Assembly (NCBI GenBank): GCA_003023695.1
Contig: PXYW01000006.1
Span: forward strand, 1-64,000
Source: Sulfobacillus benefaciens
Lineage (GTDB): Bacteria > Bacillota > Sulfobacillia > Sulfobacillales > Sulfobacillaceae
Direction: 5' to 3'
Length of the DNA stretch: 64,000 bases
Of this stretch, positions 18,391-27,414 are shown one piece after another (positions within the stretch are counted from its first letter, which is position 1; every line of letters starts with the position of its first letter). Under the pieces are notes generated by a model. The model saw only the letters and a program-made list of their open reading frames with translations, ran no database searches and was not told the DNA's origin. The position numbers and the translations under genes were made by a program.

Positions 18391-20061
18391 ATGACGGGAG
18401 CAGAATTAGCATGGCAAACCTTGCGGCAGTTGGGCGTGTCTGTGGTGTTTGGAGTACCTGGCGGTGCGATATTACCTTTGGTTGACGCTATGGTGACTCA
18501 CCAAGATGCCGTAAATTTCATCGTGACCCGTCATGAATCGGCAGCGATTCATGCCGCTGACGGCTATGCTCGGGTGACTGGCCGCCCTAGTCTAGCGCTG
18601 GTCACCTCTGGTCCGGGAGGAACCAACGTTATCACCGGACTGGCGACGGCGATGACCGATTCGGTGCCTGTGGTATTGCTGGTCGGTCAAGTGCCGACCA
18701 CGTTAATTGGTACGGATGCCTTTCAGGAGGCGGATTTATTTGGAATGACCATGCCGGTCGTCAAACACAGTTGGCGGATTACCAAGGCCAATGACGTGGG
18801 CGTGATTTTGCGGCAAGCTTATCGTCTTGCAGGAGAAGGACGCCCGGGCCCTGTGGTCGTGGAATTTCCTAAAAATATTCAATTTGAAGAAGTGGACGAT
18901 GTTGTGATCGGAGAGAGCTTTACCGATGCCTCAAAGCCACGGCGGTGGAATCCAGAACCTATTGCCTGGGCTCGAGCTCGCGCTTACCTTAAGAGAGCCA
19001 AACGTCCGGTACTATATATTGGGGGTGGGGTTTCCAGCAGCGGAACTGCTCCTTTGGTAGCCCAACTGGCGGAACGTTATGACTGTCCAGTCACAACGAC
19101 GTTGCTAGGTCTTGGAGCATTTCCAGCAAGGCATCCTCTGGCTTTGGGAATGTTGGGAATGCATGGCACTTGGTATGCCAATACGGCAATGCAGGAAGCG
19201 GACCTGATCATAGCCTGTGGCGTGCGATTTGATGACCGGGTCACAGGGAAATTGGATGAATTTGCGCCTAAGGCCCATATTATCCATATTGAAGTGGACC
19301 CAGCGGAGGTAAATAAACTGGTTCATCCTGATGTAGTGTTGCAGGGCAACTTGCAAGATATTCTTCCGAAATTTTTGGAAATTGTTCCAGAAGCTACGCA
19401 TGCGGGATGGCGGACTACCATTGCCCAATGGGTGCGTGAACACCCCCTTAAGATACCCTCAGCACCTCCAGGCACTGTGGCATCCGCGGAGGCGCTGCAG
19501 GTCATTGCGGAAAGCCTTGATGATGAAGATGTGGTAGTGACTGAAGTAGGACAGCATCAGATGTGGACCGCGTTGTTTTTGCCGCGCAATCTTCCGCGCC
19601 GATTTTTAACCTCGGGCGGTGCGGGAACCATGGGGTACGGATTTCCAGCTTCATTAGGTGCTAAAGTGGCAACGCCTGATCATCGTGTGGTGCTTATTGC
19701 CGGCGACGGCAGTTTTCAAATGAATCTGCAAGAATTGGCAACCCTGGCGCAATATCAAATCGGGGTCCGCATCATTGTATTTAACAATGAAGGGCACGGC
19801 ATGGTTCGGCAATGGCAGGATTTGTTCCATGGACAACGTCGACACGGAGTGCGCCTCTATAATCCAGACTTTGTCAAATTGGCTGAGGCATTTGGTATCC
19901 GCGGGTTTTCAGTCAATACTGTGGAAGGTTTGAAAGAAGCCTTGGCGGTCTCAGACTCAGTGGAAGGACCGGTAATCATTGAGGTTGCGGTGCCGGAAGA
20001 TGAACATGTATATCCCATGGTGCCCGCAGGCCTATCTCTGTCAGCGGTGCTAGAAGGGTAA
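18391..20061 (+). CDS. ilvB: Acetolactate synthase large (catalytic) subunit IlvB
   Basis: A 556-aa thiamine-diphosphate and FAD enzyme making acetolactate or acetohydroxybutyrate from pyruvate. It carries VVFGVPGGAILPLVDA, the catalytic Glu49 in TRHESAAIHAADGYA, LVTSGPGGTNVITGLATA, VGQVPTTLIGTDAFQE, and the ThDP/Mg2+ motif AGDGSFQMNLQELATLAQY followed by FNNEGHGMVRQWQ. A good GGAGG precedes the ATG. The partner ilvN is four genes upstream rather than adjacent. Confidence 0.96.
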   Translation: MTGAELAWQTLRQLGVSVVFGVPGGAILPLVDAMVTHQDAVNFIVTRHESAAIHAADGYARVTGRPSLALVTSGPGGTNVITGLATAMTDSVPVVLLVGQVPTTLIGTDAFQEADLFGMTMPVVKHSWRITKANDVGVILRQAYRLAGEGRPGPVVVEFPKNIQFEEVDDVVIGESFTDASKPRRWNPEPIAWARARAYLKRAKRPVLYIGGGVSSSGTAPLVAQLAERYDCPVTTTLLGLGAFPARHPLALGMLGMHGTWYANTAMQEADLIIACGVRFDDRVTGKLDEFAPKAHIIHIEVDPAEVNKLVHPDVVLQGNLQDILPKFLEIVPEATHAGWRTTIAQWVREHPLKIPSAPPGTVASAEALQVIAESLDDEDVVVTEVGQHQMWTALFLPRNLPRRFLTSGGAGTMGYGFPASLGAKVATPDHRVVLIAGDGSFQMNLQELATLAQYQIGVRIIVFNNEGHGMVRQWQDLFHGQRRHGVRLYNPDFVKLAEAFGIRGFSVNTVEGLKEALAVSDSVEGPVIIEVAVPEDEHVYPMVPAGLSLSAVLEG

Positions 20062-20088
20062 TCAGGGGTAACGAGGGAGCGATAAGCA

Positions 20089-20997
20089 ATGGCAGATAGC
20101 TTGGAGAGGCAAATCTTTATTAACGGACAACTGGTGCCTGCAGGGCAAGCCACCATCTCAGTGTTTGATCATGGATTTCTCTATGGGGACGGAATTTTTG
20201 AGGGAATACGCGCTTATCGGGGACGCGTATTCAAACTGGAAGAGCATCTTGACCGGCTTTATGACTCTGCCAAAGCAATTTTGCTGGAAATTCCCTATTC
20301 GAAACAGGAAATGACCAAGTTGGTAGTAGAGACGGTCCGAGCCAACGGATTGCATGACGCTTATATTAGATTGGTGGTATCTCGAGGGCCAGGCGATTTG
20401 GGTTTAGATCCAACGAAATGTCCCCAACCGACGGTAATTATTATTGCGGACACCATTACCTTATATCCGGAACAAGTCTACCAACAAGGTATGACCTTAG
20501 CATCGGTGGCAATTCGGCGGCCTGCCACAGATGTGCTAAACCCGGCGATTAAGTCGTTAAACTATCTCAATAACATTTTGGCAAAAATTGAGGCTAATCT
20601 CAGGGGGCTGCCTGAAGTCTTAATCTTGAACCAAGAGGGCTACGTGGTAGAAGGAACCGGAGACAATGTATTCATTGTCAAGGATGGAGCGTTGCGCACG
20701 CCACCACCTTATACGGGAATTCTTAACGGCATTACCCGCCAAGTGGTGATGAAAATTGCGCACGATTTAAATTTAGATACGTTTGAGACTCCGATTACAT
20801 TGCACGATGTCTACACGGCGGACGAGTGTTTTCTTACCGGCACTGCAGCCGAAGTGATTGGTGTGGTTCAGTGCGATGGGCGGGCAATCGGAAGTGGTGT
20901 TGTCGGTCCCAACACCATTCGCCTGCGGGAAGCATTTTTCGCGTATGCCACAAGAGTGGGAACACCGATATACAACGAAGCGGTAGTGGAGGCATGA
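20089..20997 (+). CDS. ilvE: Branched-chain amino acid aminotransferase IlvE
   Basis: A 302-aa class IV PLP aminotransferase performing the last step to leucine, isoleucine and valine. It shows FDHGFLYGDGIFEGIRAY (26-43), the lysine motif NPAIKSLNYLNN (Lys155 as PLP ligand), EGYVVEGTGDNVF and TGILNGITRQVV, all typical. D-amino acid aminotransferase shares the fold, but the operon context decides. It overlaps the next gene in an ATGA arrangement. Confidence 0.94.
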   Translation: MADSLERQIFINGQLVPAGQATISVFDHGFLYGDGIFEGIRAYRGRVFKLEEHLDRLYDSAKAILLEIPYSKQEMTKLVVETVRANGLHDAYIRLVVSRGPGDLGLDPTKCPQPTVIIIADTITLYPEQVYQQGMTLASVAIRRPATDVLNPAIKSLNYLNNILAKIEANLRGLPEVLILNQEGYVVEGTGDNVFIVKDGALRTPPPYTGILNGITRQVVMKIAHDLNLDTFETPITLHDVYTADECFLTGTAAEVIGVVQCDGRAIGSGVVGPNTIRLREAFFAYATRVGTPIYNEAVVEA

Positions 20998-21833
20998 CCA
21001 GGCTTAGCACCATCTTTTATCAGGGAGAACCAGGATCGTATAGCGAGGCCGCCATATTAAATCATTGGCCGCACGCCAAAGCTATTGGCCTGCCTTCGTT
21101 TAGCGAAGTCGTGGCTCGATTGCAAAGTGATGAATCGGTTGTGGGATTGTTACCCATTGAAAACGCTTATCGAGGACCAGTTTATGAGGTGCTGGATTTA
21201 TTTACGGGCGCTAGCCCGGCCTTGGAGATCCGGGCTGAAGTGGTCCAACCCGTGGAACTAGCGTTGTTGGCACGGCCTGGGATGGAATTAAACGACGTGC
21301 GGGTTGTTCGCTCGCATCCACAGGCTTTGATGCAAAGCCGTGGATTTTGGCAGCCGAAAGGCTGGAACACAGAACCAGCTCTTGATACGGCGGGCAGTGC
21401 CCGGGAAGTGTCGGAGTCTGACCGACCCGGCGTAGCGGCCATTGCGAGCCAACGGGCGGGGGCTTTATATGGGTTGAATGTCTTAGCTTCCAACATTCAT
21501 GATCACACAGATAACCGGACACGATTTTGGCTTATTGCCCAAAGGCCCGTGGGGATATCAGTATCGCCATTAGGACTTTATAAAACCAGTATTGTATTTG
21601 ATGTGCCCAACGTGCCGGGGAGTTTAGTCAAGGTCCTTATGCACTTCAGCAACGGTGGATTAAACCTCAATAAGGTGGAATCTAGACCACGCCCTGGCGT
21701 GCCCTTTGCATTTCGATTTTGGATTGATGTAGCGGGTCGGTCTGAACAAATGGCGTCAGTTGTCGAACAAGCTGTAGGGGAAATGGAGTGGCATCGGGTC
21801 CTGGGATCAGGCTATCCAGTTTTGGACCAGTGA
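20994..21833 (+). CDS. pheA: Prephenate dehydratase PheA
   Basis: A 279-aa monofunctional prephenate dehydratase converting prephenate to phenylpyruvate for phenylalanine. N-terminal FYQGEPGSYSEAA and LLPIENAYRGPVYEVLDL, then HDHTDNRTRFWLI (the catalytic TRF region), precede an ACT domain with the Phe-binding GSLVKVL and ESRPRPG motifs. The start ATG overlaps the ilvE stop by four bases, so the gene is coupled to a leucine-controlled operon. This is unusual, because aromatic and branched-chain pathways are normally regulated apart. A longer open frame to 20826 is a shadow inside ilvE. Confidence 0.93.
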   Translation: MTRLSTIFYQGEPGSYSEAAILNHWPHAKAIGLPSFSEVVARLQSDESVVGLLPIENAYRGPVYEVLDLFTGASPALEIRAEVVQPVELALLARPGMELNDVRVVRSHPQALMQSRGFWQPKGWNTEPALDTAGSAREVSESDRPGVAAIASQRAGALYGLNVLASNIHDHTDNRTRFWLIAQRPVGISVSPLGLYKTSIVFDVPNVPGSLVKVLMHFSNGGLNLNKVESRPRPGVPFAFRFWIDVAGRSEQMASVVEQAVGEMEWHRVLGSGYPVLDQ

Positions 21834-22140
21834 ACCTCTCCATCCTAAAGGCTGGAACAGTTGCAGGGAATTGCCGCGCAGAGGTGTAAAGCCCTCGGAA
21901 TCAACGATTGGATCCGCTACCGATTATACTCGCAGCACCGCCTGGGTTCAGCTGGACTACACCTCGATGTTCCCTGGAGGGGAACGAGACGGCGTGTGAA
22001 TGGCCATAGGGTTTGGCTGCGCATAGCGGGAGAGGCGAAGGCGTTTCCTAAAGACGAAGTTTTCCTGCGCATCCGGATAAAATGTGATGGCATGATCGGA
22101 TTCGTTAGGATATCATTAAGCGTATAAAGTGAATCACACG
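21834..22140. other. Intergenic stretch between pheA and the TPP riboswitch
   Basis: A hairpin GTTCCC-TGGAG-GGGAAC near 21970 has no T-run. An 88-codon plus-strand frame (21861-22127) has no recognisable family and no good ribosome site. A TATAAA box at 22123-22128 could serve the thiamine operon. Nothing else was recognised. Confidence 0.35.
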
Positions 22141-22142
22141 TT

Positions 22143-22223
22143 TGCTAGGGGAGCCTGACGGCTGAGAGGCGTATTGCGCCAACCCTTGGAACCTGCTCTG
22201 GGTAATGCCAGCGAAGGGAAGCA
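22143..22223 (+). promoter_or_regulatory. TPP (THI-element) riboswitch
   Basis: The conserved core is easily read: GCTAGGGGAGCC, CTGAGAGG, CAACCCTTGGAACCTG, CTGGGTAATGCCAGCG and GAAGGGAAGCA. This is the aptamer for thiamine pyrophosphate. It is followed by a terminator, so TPP should stop transcription of the AIR-synthase-like gene, thiD, thiE and tenA. Confidence 0.95.
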
Positions 22224-22234
22224 ATTTTCTTTTG

Positions 22235-22268
22235 CAGACATCGCCTTGTGGCGTGTCTGTGATTTTTT
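22235..22268 (+). terminator. Riboswitch expression-platform terminator
   Basis: CAGACA pairs with TGTCTG and CGCC with GGCG around a TTGT loop, then GATTTTTT. It lies directly between the TPP aptamer and the first gene. Confidence 0.85.
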
Positions 22269-22288
22269 CTATTAAGGGGGAACAAACT

Positions 22289-23353
22289 ATGAGCACTGAG
22301 TTGCCGGCGATTGGAAAAATTTCGCCCCAGGCGTTTCACGAGTATATCTATCCTTATTTAGGAGCACGTAATGCCGATGTTTTGGTAGGCCCACAGTCCG
22401 GCGTCGACATCGCAATTACGCGGGTTGCACCAGGAATAGTAATGGCCACGACCACCGATCCAGTGTTTGTGGTGCCAGCTTATGGGTGGCAACGGGCGGC
22501 TTGGTTTGCGGCACATATCTTGGCATCCGACGCAGCCACCTCGGGGTTGCCCCCCACACTGATGACAGTGGACCTCAACCTGCCATTGTCGATGACGACC
22601 GAAGAATTTGGGGCATTGTGGCAGCACTTTGCGAATAGTTGCGAAGCTATGGGCATTAGTATCGTTTCCGGTCATACCGCTCGATACCAGGGCTGTGATT
22701 ATCCTATGGTTGGGGGAGCCACCGTGATGAGTATTGGTCCTGAGGAAGGCTACGTGACGGCAGGGATGGCCCGGCCGGGGGATATTTTATTGTGCACCAA
22801 GGGAGCTGCCATAGAGGCCACCGGTCTCTTTGCTGCCACATTTCCCAATTACATCCAACAGCACTTAGGTGTCGATATCTACCAAGCTGCTGACGCTTTA
22901 TTTGATCAGATGTCGGTGGTCGACGATGCGCGGATAGCGTCGCGCGTGGGGGTCAGAGAGTATGGGGTAACGGCAATGCATGATGCGACAGAGTGCGGTG
23001 TGGTGGGAGGCGTGTATGAGATTGCTGAAGCTTCTGGAGTTGGGGTCATTTTGTTGGATGATCAGATTTTAATTCGCCCTGAAGTTAGGGCCGTGACGGA
23101 TTTAATATCCATCGATCCCTTGATATCAATCAGTGAAGGCACGCTGCTATTGACGGTAGCCCCGCACCGTACAGATGCGGTTGTTCAAGCACTCGCCGCA
23201 CACGGGATAGACACCCAGATTATCGGGGAAATGACTGATGCGAATCAAGGAATGTGGCGGGAGTGCAAGGGGAAACGAAAGCCCTTGGTTCACCCAAGAG
23301 TAGACCCTTTTTGGGAAGCATTTGGGCGGACTATGGAAGGCGGTGTAAAGTGA
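22289..23353 (+). CDS. AIR-synthase/HypE/ThiL-superfamily protein under TPP control
   Basis: A 354-aa protein of the AIR synthase-related (PurM-like) ATP-binding superfamily. The N-terminus GKISPQAFHEYIYPYLG and VLVGPQSGVDIAI resembles HypE-type members; the central SIVSGHTARYQG and PGDILLCTKGAAIEATGLFAA fit the same fold; MHDATECGVVGGVYEIAEASGVG fits the second PurM domain. It starts at ATG 22289 behind AAGGGGG, first gene after a TPP riboswitch, and its stop overlaps thiD. It lacks the HypE C-terminal cysteine tail, and no hyp genes are near. A kinase-like step in thiamine salvage, such as ThiL, is an inference from context, not proven. Confidence 0.8.
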   Translation: MSTELPAIGKISPQAFHEYIYPYLGARNADVLVGPQSGVDIAITRVAPGIVMATTTDPVFVVPAYGWQRAAWFAAHILASDAATSGLPPTLMTVDLNLPLSMTTEEFGALWQHFANSCEAMGISIVSGHTARYQGCDYPMVGGATVMSIGPEEGYVTAGMARPGDILLCTKGAAIEATGLFAATFPNYIQQHLGVDIYQAADALFDQMSVVDDARIASRVGVREYGVTAMHDATECGVVGGVYEIAEASGVGVILLDDQILIRPEVRAVTDLISIDPLISISEGTLLLTVAPHRTDAVVQALAAHGIDTQIIGEMTDANQGMWRECKGKRKPLVHPRVDPFWEAFGRTMEGGVK

Positions 23354-24147
23354 AACGGGTACTTACCATTGCTGGTTCCGATTCCGGGGGTGGTGCCGGA
23401 ATTCAGGCTGACTTGAAAACTTTTATGGCGTTTTCTGTTTACGGTATGTCGGCGGTCACCGCGGTGACGGCGCAAAATACCCGAGGTGTGCAGCGTATAT
23501 TTCCCATGCCGCCGGACATGGTTGCGGAGCAAATCCGAAGTGTGATAACCGACATTGGGGTTGACGCGGTAAAAATCGGAATGTTGTTTTCTGCCGATGT
23601 CATCAAAGTAGTGGCCACAGAACTGAGACACATGCCACTGCCAGTTCCCATCGTCATCGACCCGGTAATGCGGGCTAAAAATGGGGATGCCTTACTGCAA
23701 CCTGTAGCCGAGGAGACTTTTCTGACACAACTTTTGCCGTTGGCTACGGTGGTGACCCCTAATCTTCCAGAGGCCTCGGCACTTTTGGGGCTTGAAGTCA
23801 ATTCGAGGGAGTCCATGATAAAAGCGGCTAAAATGTTGGCAAACAGCGGAGCTGGTGCAGTGCTCATAAAAGGGGGACACTTGCAAGACGATCTTGCAGC
23901 AGACCTGTTGTGGACGGAAGGACATTACGAGTGGTTCGAGGCTCCCAGAATTATGACCCGGCATACGCACGGGACTGGATGCACCGTGTCTAGCGCGATT
24001 GCTGCCCAGTTGGCACGCGGACAAGGGCTCTGTCAAGCGGTTCAAGGAGCCAAGCACTATGTGACAGAAGCGATTCGGCAGGCTCCAGGACTTGGAGGCG
24101 GCAACGGGCCATTAAACCATCATTGGGGGCAGACGGAATGGATTTGA
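23350..24147 (+). CDS. thiD: Hydroxymethylpyrimidine (phosphate) kinase ThiD
   Basis: A 265-aa ribokinase-family enzyme that phosphorylates HMP and HMP-P to HMP-PP. The N-terminal TIAGSDSGGGAGIQADLKTF, the VDAVKIGMLFSADV segment, VIDPVMRAKNGDALL and the anion-hole motif THGTGCTVSSAIAA are diagnostic. It begins at a GTG that overlaps the upstream stop (GTGA). It feeds ThiE, encoded next. Confidence 0.95.
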   Translation: MKRVLTIAGSDSGGGAGIQADLKTFMAFSVYGMSAVTAVTAQNTRGVQRIFPMPPDMVAEQIRSVITDIGVDAVKIGMLFSADVIKVVATELRHMPLPVPIVIDPVMRAKNGDALLQPVAEETFLTQLLPLATVVTPNLPEASALLGLEVNSRESMIKAAKMLANSGAGAVLIKGGHLQDDLAADLLWTEGHYEWFEAPRIMTRHTHGTGCTVSSAIAAQLARGQGLCQAVQGAKHYVTEAIRQAPGLGGGNGPLNHHWGQTEWI

Positions 24148-24764
24148 CACTGCAGGTTCTCGTGTCGCCGGATAATTTGGCAATGGATCAAATTCCTGGA
24201 TTCTGTACGGCTATTGCCAGAGGAGGCGCCACCGTGGTGCAATTGCGATCGAAAACAGACCCGCTCCGGGTCATGATTAGATATGGACAAGAATTACGAG
24301 AAGCAACCCGAAATGAGGGGTTGGGATTCATCGTCAATGACCGGGTTGATGTAGCGTTGGCGGTCAAGGCCGATGGCGTCCACGTGGGGCAGGACGACAT
24401 GCCCGTGCCGCTGGTTCGGGCTATTGCCCCTAATCTTCTCGTAGGATTGTCGGTGTCTAACGTTGAAGAAGCCCACGCTGCCCAGGCTGAGAATCCAGAT
24501 TATATTGGAGTCGGTCCGGTATTCCCAACATTTTCCAAAATTGATGCCAATGCTCCGGTTGGAGTTGATCAGTTAGCGAAGATTTGTGCTGTCGTGGATA
24601 TGCCGGTGGTGGCGATAGGAGGAATCGGGAGATTAAATGTCTCGCAGGTGTGGGGCTATCCGGTTGCGGGAATAGCCGTGATTTCTGCGGTGATGTCAGC
24701 AGAAGACAAAGAAAATGCCTGCTACTTGCTGCGACCGGAAAATCAAGGATTAATGGGGAGGTAA
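24138..24764 (+). CDS. thiE: Thiamine-phosphate synthase ThiE
   Basis: A 208-aa TIM-barrel enzyme that joins HMP-PP and thiazole phosphate to thiamine phosphate. It has GGATVVQLRSKTD, FIVNDRVDVALAVKADGVHVGQDDM and the phosphate-binding NPDYIGVGPVFPT and VAIGGIG segments. The start at ATG 24138 overlaps thiD by ten bases. No thiazole-synthesis genes (thiG, thiS, thiO) or thiC are in the window. Confidence 0.93.
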   Translation: MDLTLQVLVSPDNLAMDQIPGFCTAIARGGATVVQLRSKTDPLRVMIRYGQELREATRNEGLGFIVNDRVDVALAVKADGVHVGQDDMPVPLVRAIAPNLLVGLSVSNVEEAHAAQAENPDYIGVGPVFPTFSKIDANAPVGVDQLAKICAVVDMPVVAIGGIGRLNVSQVWGYPVAGIAVISAVMSAEDKENACYLLRPENQGLMGR

Positions 24765-24766
24765 TT

Positions 24767-25411
24767 ATGGTTAAACTTTCTTGTCTTTGGCAACAAGAAA
24801 ATCAAGAAGTCTGGTCCGCCATTCTTGAGCATCCATGTGTCCAAAATCTGGGGCGCGGTACCCTCGGGTTGGACCAAATGGCACGGTTTATTGGTCAAGA
24901 TGCCCAATATTTAAATGAGTTCTTCCGGGTGCTGGCAATTGCAGCAGCAAAGGCGCCTAGTTCTGAATGGAAACAGGTACTAGGGTCTCACAGTCAAAAT
25001 GTTCTCGTGGTAGAAGATCAGTTGCATCATCGGCTGGGACCCGTACTAGGCATTTCCGCAGAGAGTGAACCCCTCTCAGTTACCGTCGCCTACACCGATC
25101 ATTTGTTGCGCATAGCGTGGTCTGGCAGCTTTTCCGAGATTATTGCGGCCGTTTTGCCCTGTTATTGGACTTACCGCGAAATTGGCCAACAATTAGGTGC
25201 TCAAGGGATGCCAGACAATCCGATTTTTCGCGACTGGATTGAAACATATCAGGGTGCGGCCTATGGCCAAGCGGTGACCGAAATCCTGGACATTGCGGAT
25301 GCCCTTGAGGATAGCAAGGAGTGCCATATTGCATTTGCCCGTTCATTACGGTATGAATATGGGTTTTGGTCACAAGCCTATGATTCTAACTACGGCTTTG
25401 GATGGCGATGA
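24767..25411 (+). CDS. tenA: TenA/thiaminase II family aminopyrimidine aminohydrolase
   Basis: A 214-aa all-helical enzyme that hydrolyses aminomethyl-HMP (a thiamine breakdown product) to HMP for salvage. The conserved FIGQDAQYLNEFFR (41-54) and AVLPCYWTYREIGQQL (128-143, catalytic Cys132) are present. The ATG follows GGGGAGG two bases after the thiE stop. With ThiD and ThiE it makes a pyrimidine salvage route, which fits the absence of thiC here. Confidence 0.92.
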   Translation: MVKLSCLWQQENQEVWSAILEHPCVQNLGRGTLGLDQMARFIGQDAQYLNEFFRVLAIAAAKAPSSEWKQVLGSHSQNVLVVEDQLHHRLGPVLGISAESEPLSVTVAYTDHLLRIAWSGSFSEIIAAVLPCYWTYREIGQQLGAQGMPDNPIFRDWIETYQGAAYGQAVTEILDIADALEDSKECHIAFARSLRYEYGFWSQAYDSNYGFGWR

Positions 25412-25515
25412 GGTTGCCGTTGCATAGGCGAATATTTTTTCCCCTGAGTAGTGAAGAGCTAGCAAACATAGTACCATAGAGATGCTTATTATGGTGTGAT
25501 AAATGAGGGAGAATT

Positions 25516-25875
25516 ATGCGAATTGGACTCATCGCCCACGACACCAAAAAGGATGTCTTAGTCGATTTTGTGGCACGGCACAAAAACCACTTTGCCCAAC
25601 ATAATCTGTGGGCAACGGGGCATACCGGTCAACGAATTCAAGACGAAACGGGCCTGAAGGTTAATTGCTTACTTCCCGGTCCATTAGGTGGAGATCAAGA
25701 AATGGGAAGTCTCATTGCGGAAGGGTCAATAGATTTGTTATTTTTCTTTCGTGATCCACTGTTTGCGCATCCCCATGAACCTGACGTCAGCGCTTTGCTG
25801 CGTGTATCCGATGTTCGTGGTATTCCTGTGGCGACAAATTTGGCAACCGGTGAAGGATTAGTGCATTTATTATAA
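25516..25875 (+). CDS. mgsA: Methylglyoxal synthase MgsA
   Basis: A 119-aa enzyme that eliminates phosphate from dihydroxyacetone phosphate, an overflow bypass of lower glycolysis. It shows [16 protein letters not shown] at the N-terminus, the phosphate/catalytic motif [10 protein letters not shown] (55-64), [10 protein letters not shown] and [14 protein letters not shown], and the C-terminal [13 protein letters not shown]. The ATG follows GAGGGAGAA. It is a single gene with no detectable partner. Confidence 0.95.
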   Translation: MRIGLIAHDTKKDVLVDFVARHKNHFAQHNLWATGHTGQRIQDETGLKVNCLLPGPLGGDQEMGSLIAEGSIDLLFFFRDPLFAHPHEPDVSALLRVSDVRGIPVATNLATGEGLVHLL

Positions 25876-26321
25876 GATTGGGTTCGCTCCCAAGGTTGGT
25901 GGTCATGAACCAAGACACGCTGTCGCTAGAACAAGATTGTGGGTTGTCCTTGTCTTTGGCGCCCGATTAGATGGCTTACGGTCTTATCGAAAGTGGTTGA
26001 AACAGACTCTTAGCGAATAGGGTTCGCATTACTGCCCCTCCAGAGATCTGGAGTTCATGGGAGCCCAGTGTCGAGCACTGTACAGTCCGCAGTGGAATCA
26101 GTGGACAGCAGGGGTCCAATACAACGCGTAGCAAAACAGTCAAAACGTCTTCATCATTAGAGAACGCTAGCTCGATGGCGTGTTCGGAATGTGGCAATTG
26201 CCCTGGGATGGGGTGGTGGAAGCGGCCGTATCACGGCACGCAATACGGCCTCGTTATGGATCACGACGAAAATTCGGCTCAGCTCCTATGTGTACCCATA
26301 TTTAGAAAGGCAGGTTGTAAA
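25876..26321. other. Intergenic stretch between mgsA and the phosphatase gene
   Basis: A small hairpin TTGGG-TTCGCT-CCCAA lies four bases after the mgsA stop but lacks a T-run. The minus-strand frame 25976-26197 (73 codons) and the upstream extension of the phosphatase frame show no conserved motifs. No RNA element was recognised. Confidence 0.35.
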
Positions 26322-27299
26322 GTGTCGCCAAACGGATATGCCGTGGAGAAATTACCTGAGGGCGGGTGGCTGGTGGAATTAGCCAGTAACCTAGATGAAC
26401 CTCCTGAGGTGTACCTAAGTGTAGAGCCGGATTATCAGGTCGCAATGCCATCACTTTTTCCCATTCGCTGGAACGGAAAGCAATGTCGTGTCGCAGAATT
26501 GCCTGGAACACGCAGCTATCTTCATTTGCGATTCCCCAATGGCCGAGTGGACACGATTGCTGACAGAGTCTTGCCATTGGAGGGGGGATTCAACTTCCGC
26601 GACCTTGGTGGGTACCGAACTCAGAGCGGAAAAATGGTGCGTTGGGGGAAGCTGTATCGTTCGGGCCGATTAAGCGAGTTAACGGAAGGGGATCGCAAAT
26701 ATATCCAACAGCTCGGGATTCATACGATATGCGATCTTCGCAGTCCAGAAGAATGTGATATAGATCGGACTCCGTTGGAATTAGCACAGGAAATTCGGCA
26801 CTTTCCCCTTAATTTGAGTCGGAATCGCGGAAAAGGCAACAACATAGGCCATATAAATCAAGCGTTGGTGCTGTCGCTACTACGTGATAGCTATCTGGCA
26901 TTTACCCAGTCTTTGGAAGCGTATCGTGAATTCTTTCAGGTACTTGTGACATCTGATCCCGAACCCGTCCTATTTCACTGTACGGCCGGCAAAGATCGTA
27001 CCGGCGTGACGGCTGCCTTGCTGTTGTGGGCGCTTGACGTGCCCTGGGACATCATTGTGCAAGACTTCGAGATATCTAACCAGTTCACCACGCAGCTGTT
27101 TCAACTGATTACCACGGATGGGGACATAGGTTCCTCCCATCCCTTGTGGCCAATGGCGCGGGCTTACCCGGAAAATCTAGAGGCAGCGATGGCAGCCATT
27201 ACTGCCAAATACGGCAGCATAAACGAGTTTTTTAGACAAGGACTGGACTTGGAGCCACAGTGGCAGGAAGCTCTCCAAGAAAAATATCTTGTCCCATAG
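26322..27299 (+). CDS. Tyrosine/serine protein phosphatase-like protein (Y_phosphatase3)
   Basis: From GTG 26322 (GAAAGGCAGG seven bases upstream) the protein is 325 aa. The first 85 residues form a non-catalytic beta-rich domain. The catalytic domain has FRDLGGYRTQSG (92-103), GKLYRSGRLSELT and the CX5R active-site loop HCTAGKDRTG (219-228) with Cys220 and Arg226. The family includes MptpB-like dual-specificity phosphatases acting on phosphotyrosine or phosphoinositides; the substrate here is unknown. The frame extends to 26175 but the extra residues look non-coding. It stands alone and converges on the repeat-protein gene. Confidence 0.85.
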   Translation: MSPNGYAVEKLPEGGWLVELASNLDEPPEVYLSVEPDYQVAMPSLFPIRWNGKQCRVAELPGTRSYLHLRFPNGRVDTIADRVLPLEGGFNFRDLGGYRTQSGKMVRWGKLYRSGRLSELTEGDRKYIQQLGIHTICDLRSPEECDIDRTPLELAQEIRHFPLNLSRNRGKGNNIGHINQALVLSLLRDSYLAFTQSLEAYREFFQVLVTSDPEPVLFHCTAGKDRTGVTAALLLWALDVPWDIIVQDFEISNQFTTQLFQLITTDGDIGSSHPLWPMARAYPENLEAAMAAITAKYGSINEFFRQGLDLEPQWQEALQEKYLVP

Positions 27300-27370
27300 A
27301 CGAGGTCTATCATTAGATTCTGCCAGGTTAATAAAGGTCCATCGGACTCCAACAACACGGCCTAATAAAG

Positions 27371-27410
27371 AATTCATCAGCAACGACACTTGACTCGTTG
27401 CTGATGAATT
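27371..27410. terminator. Bidirectional terminator between convergent genes
   Basis: A perfect 16-bp stem (27371-27386 with 27395-27410) encloses the 8-base loop CACTTGAC. On the minus strand it is followed by CTTTATTA. It separates the phosphatase gene and the repeat-protein gene, which end 72 and 5 bases away. Confidence 0.8.
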
Positions 27411-27414
27411 GCGG

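Noticed and set aside
22289-23353. SelD (selenophosphate synthetase) as identity for the PurM-fold gene, given selA elsewhere in the window
   Set aside because: The N-terminal SelD Cys/Sec-Gly loop is absent and the gene sits under a TPP riboswitch with thiD.
25976-26197. Minus-strand 73-codon ORF between mgsA and the phosphatase
   Set aside because: No ribosome site, domain or conserved composition was visible.
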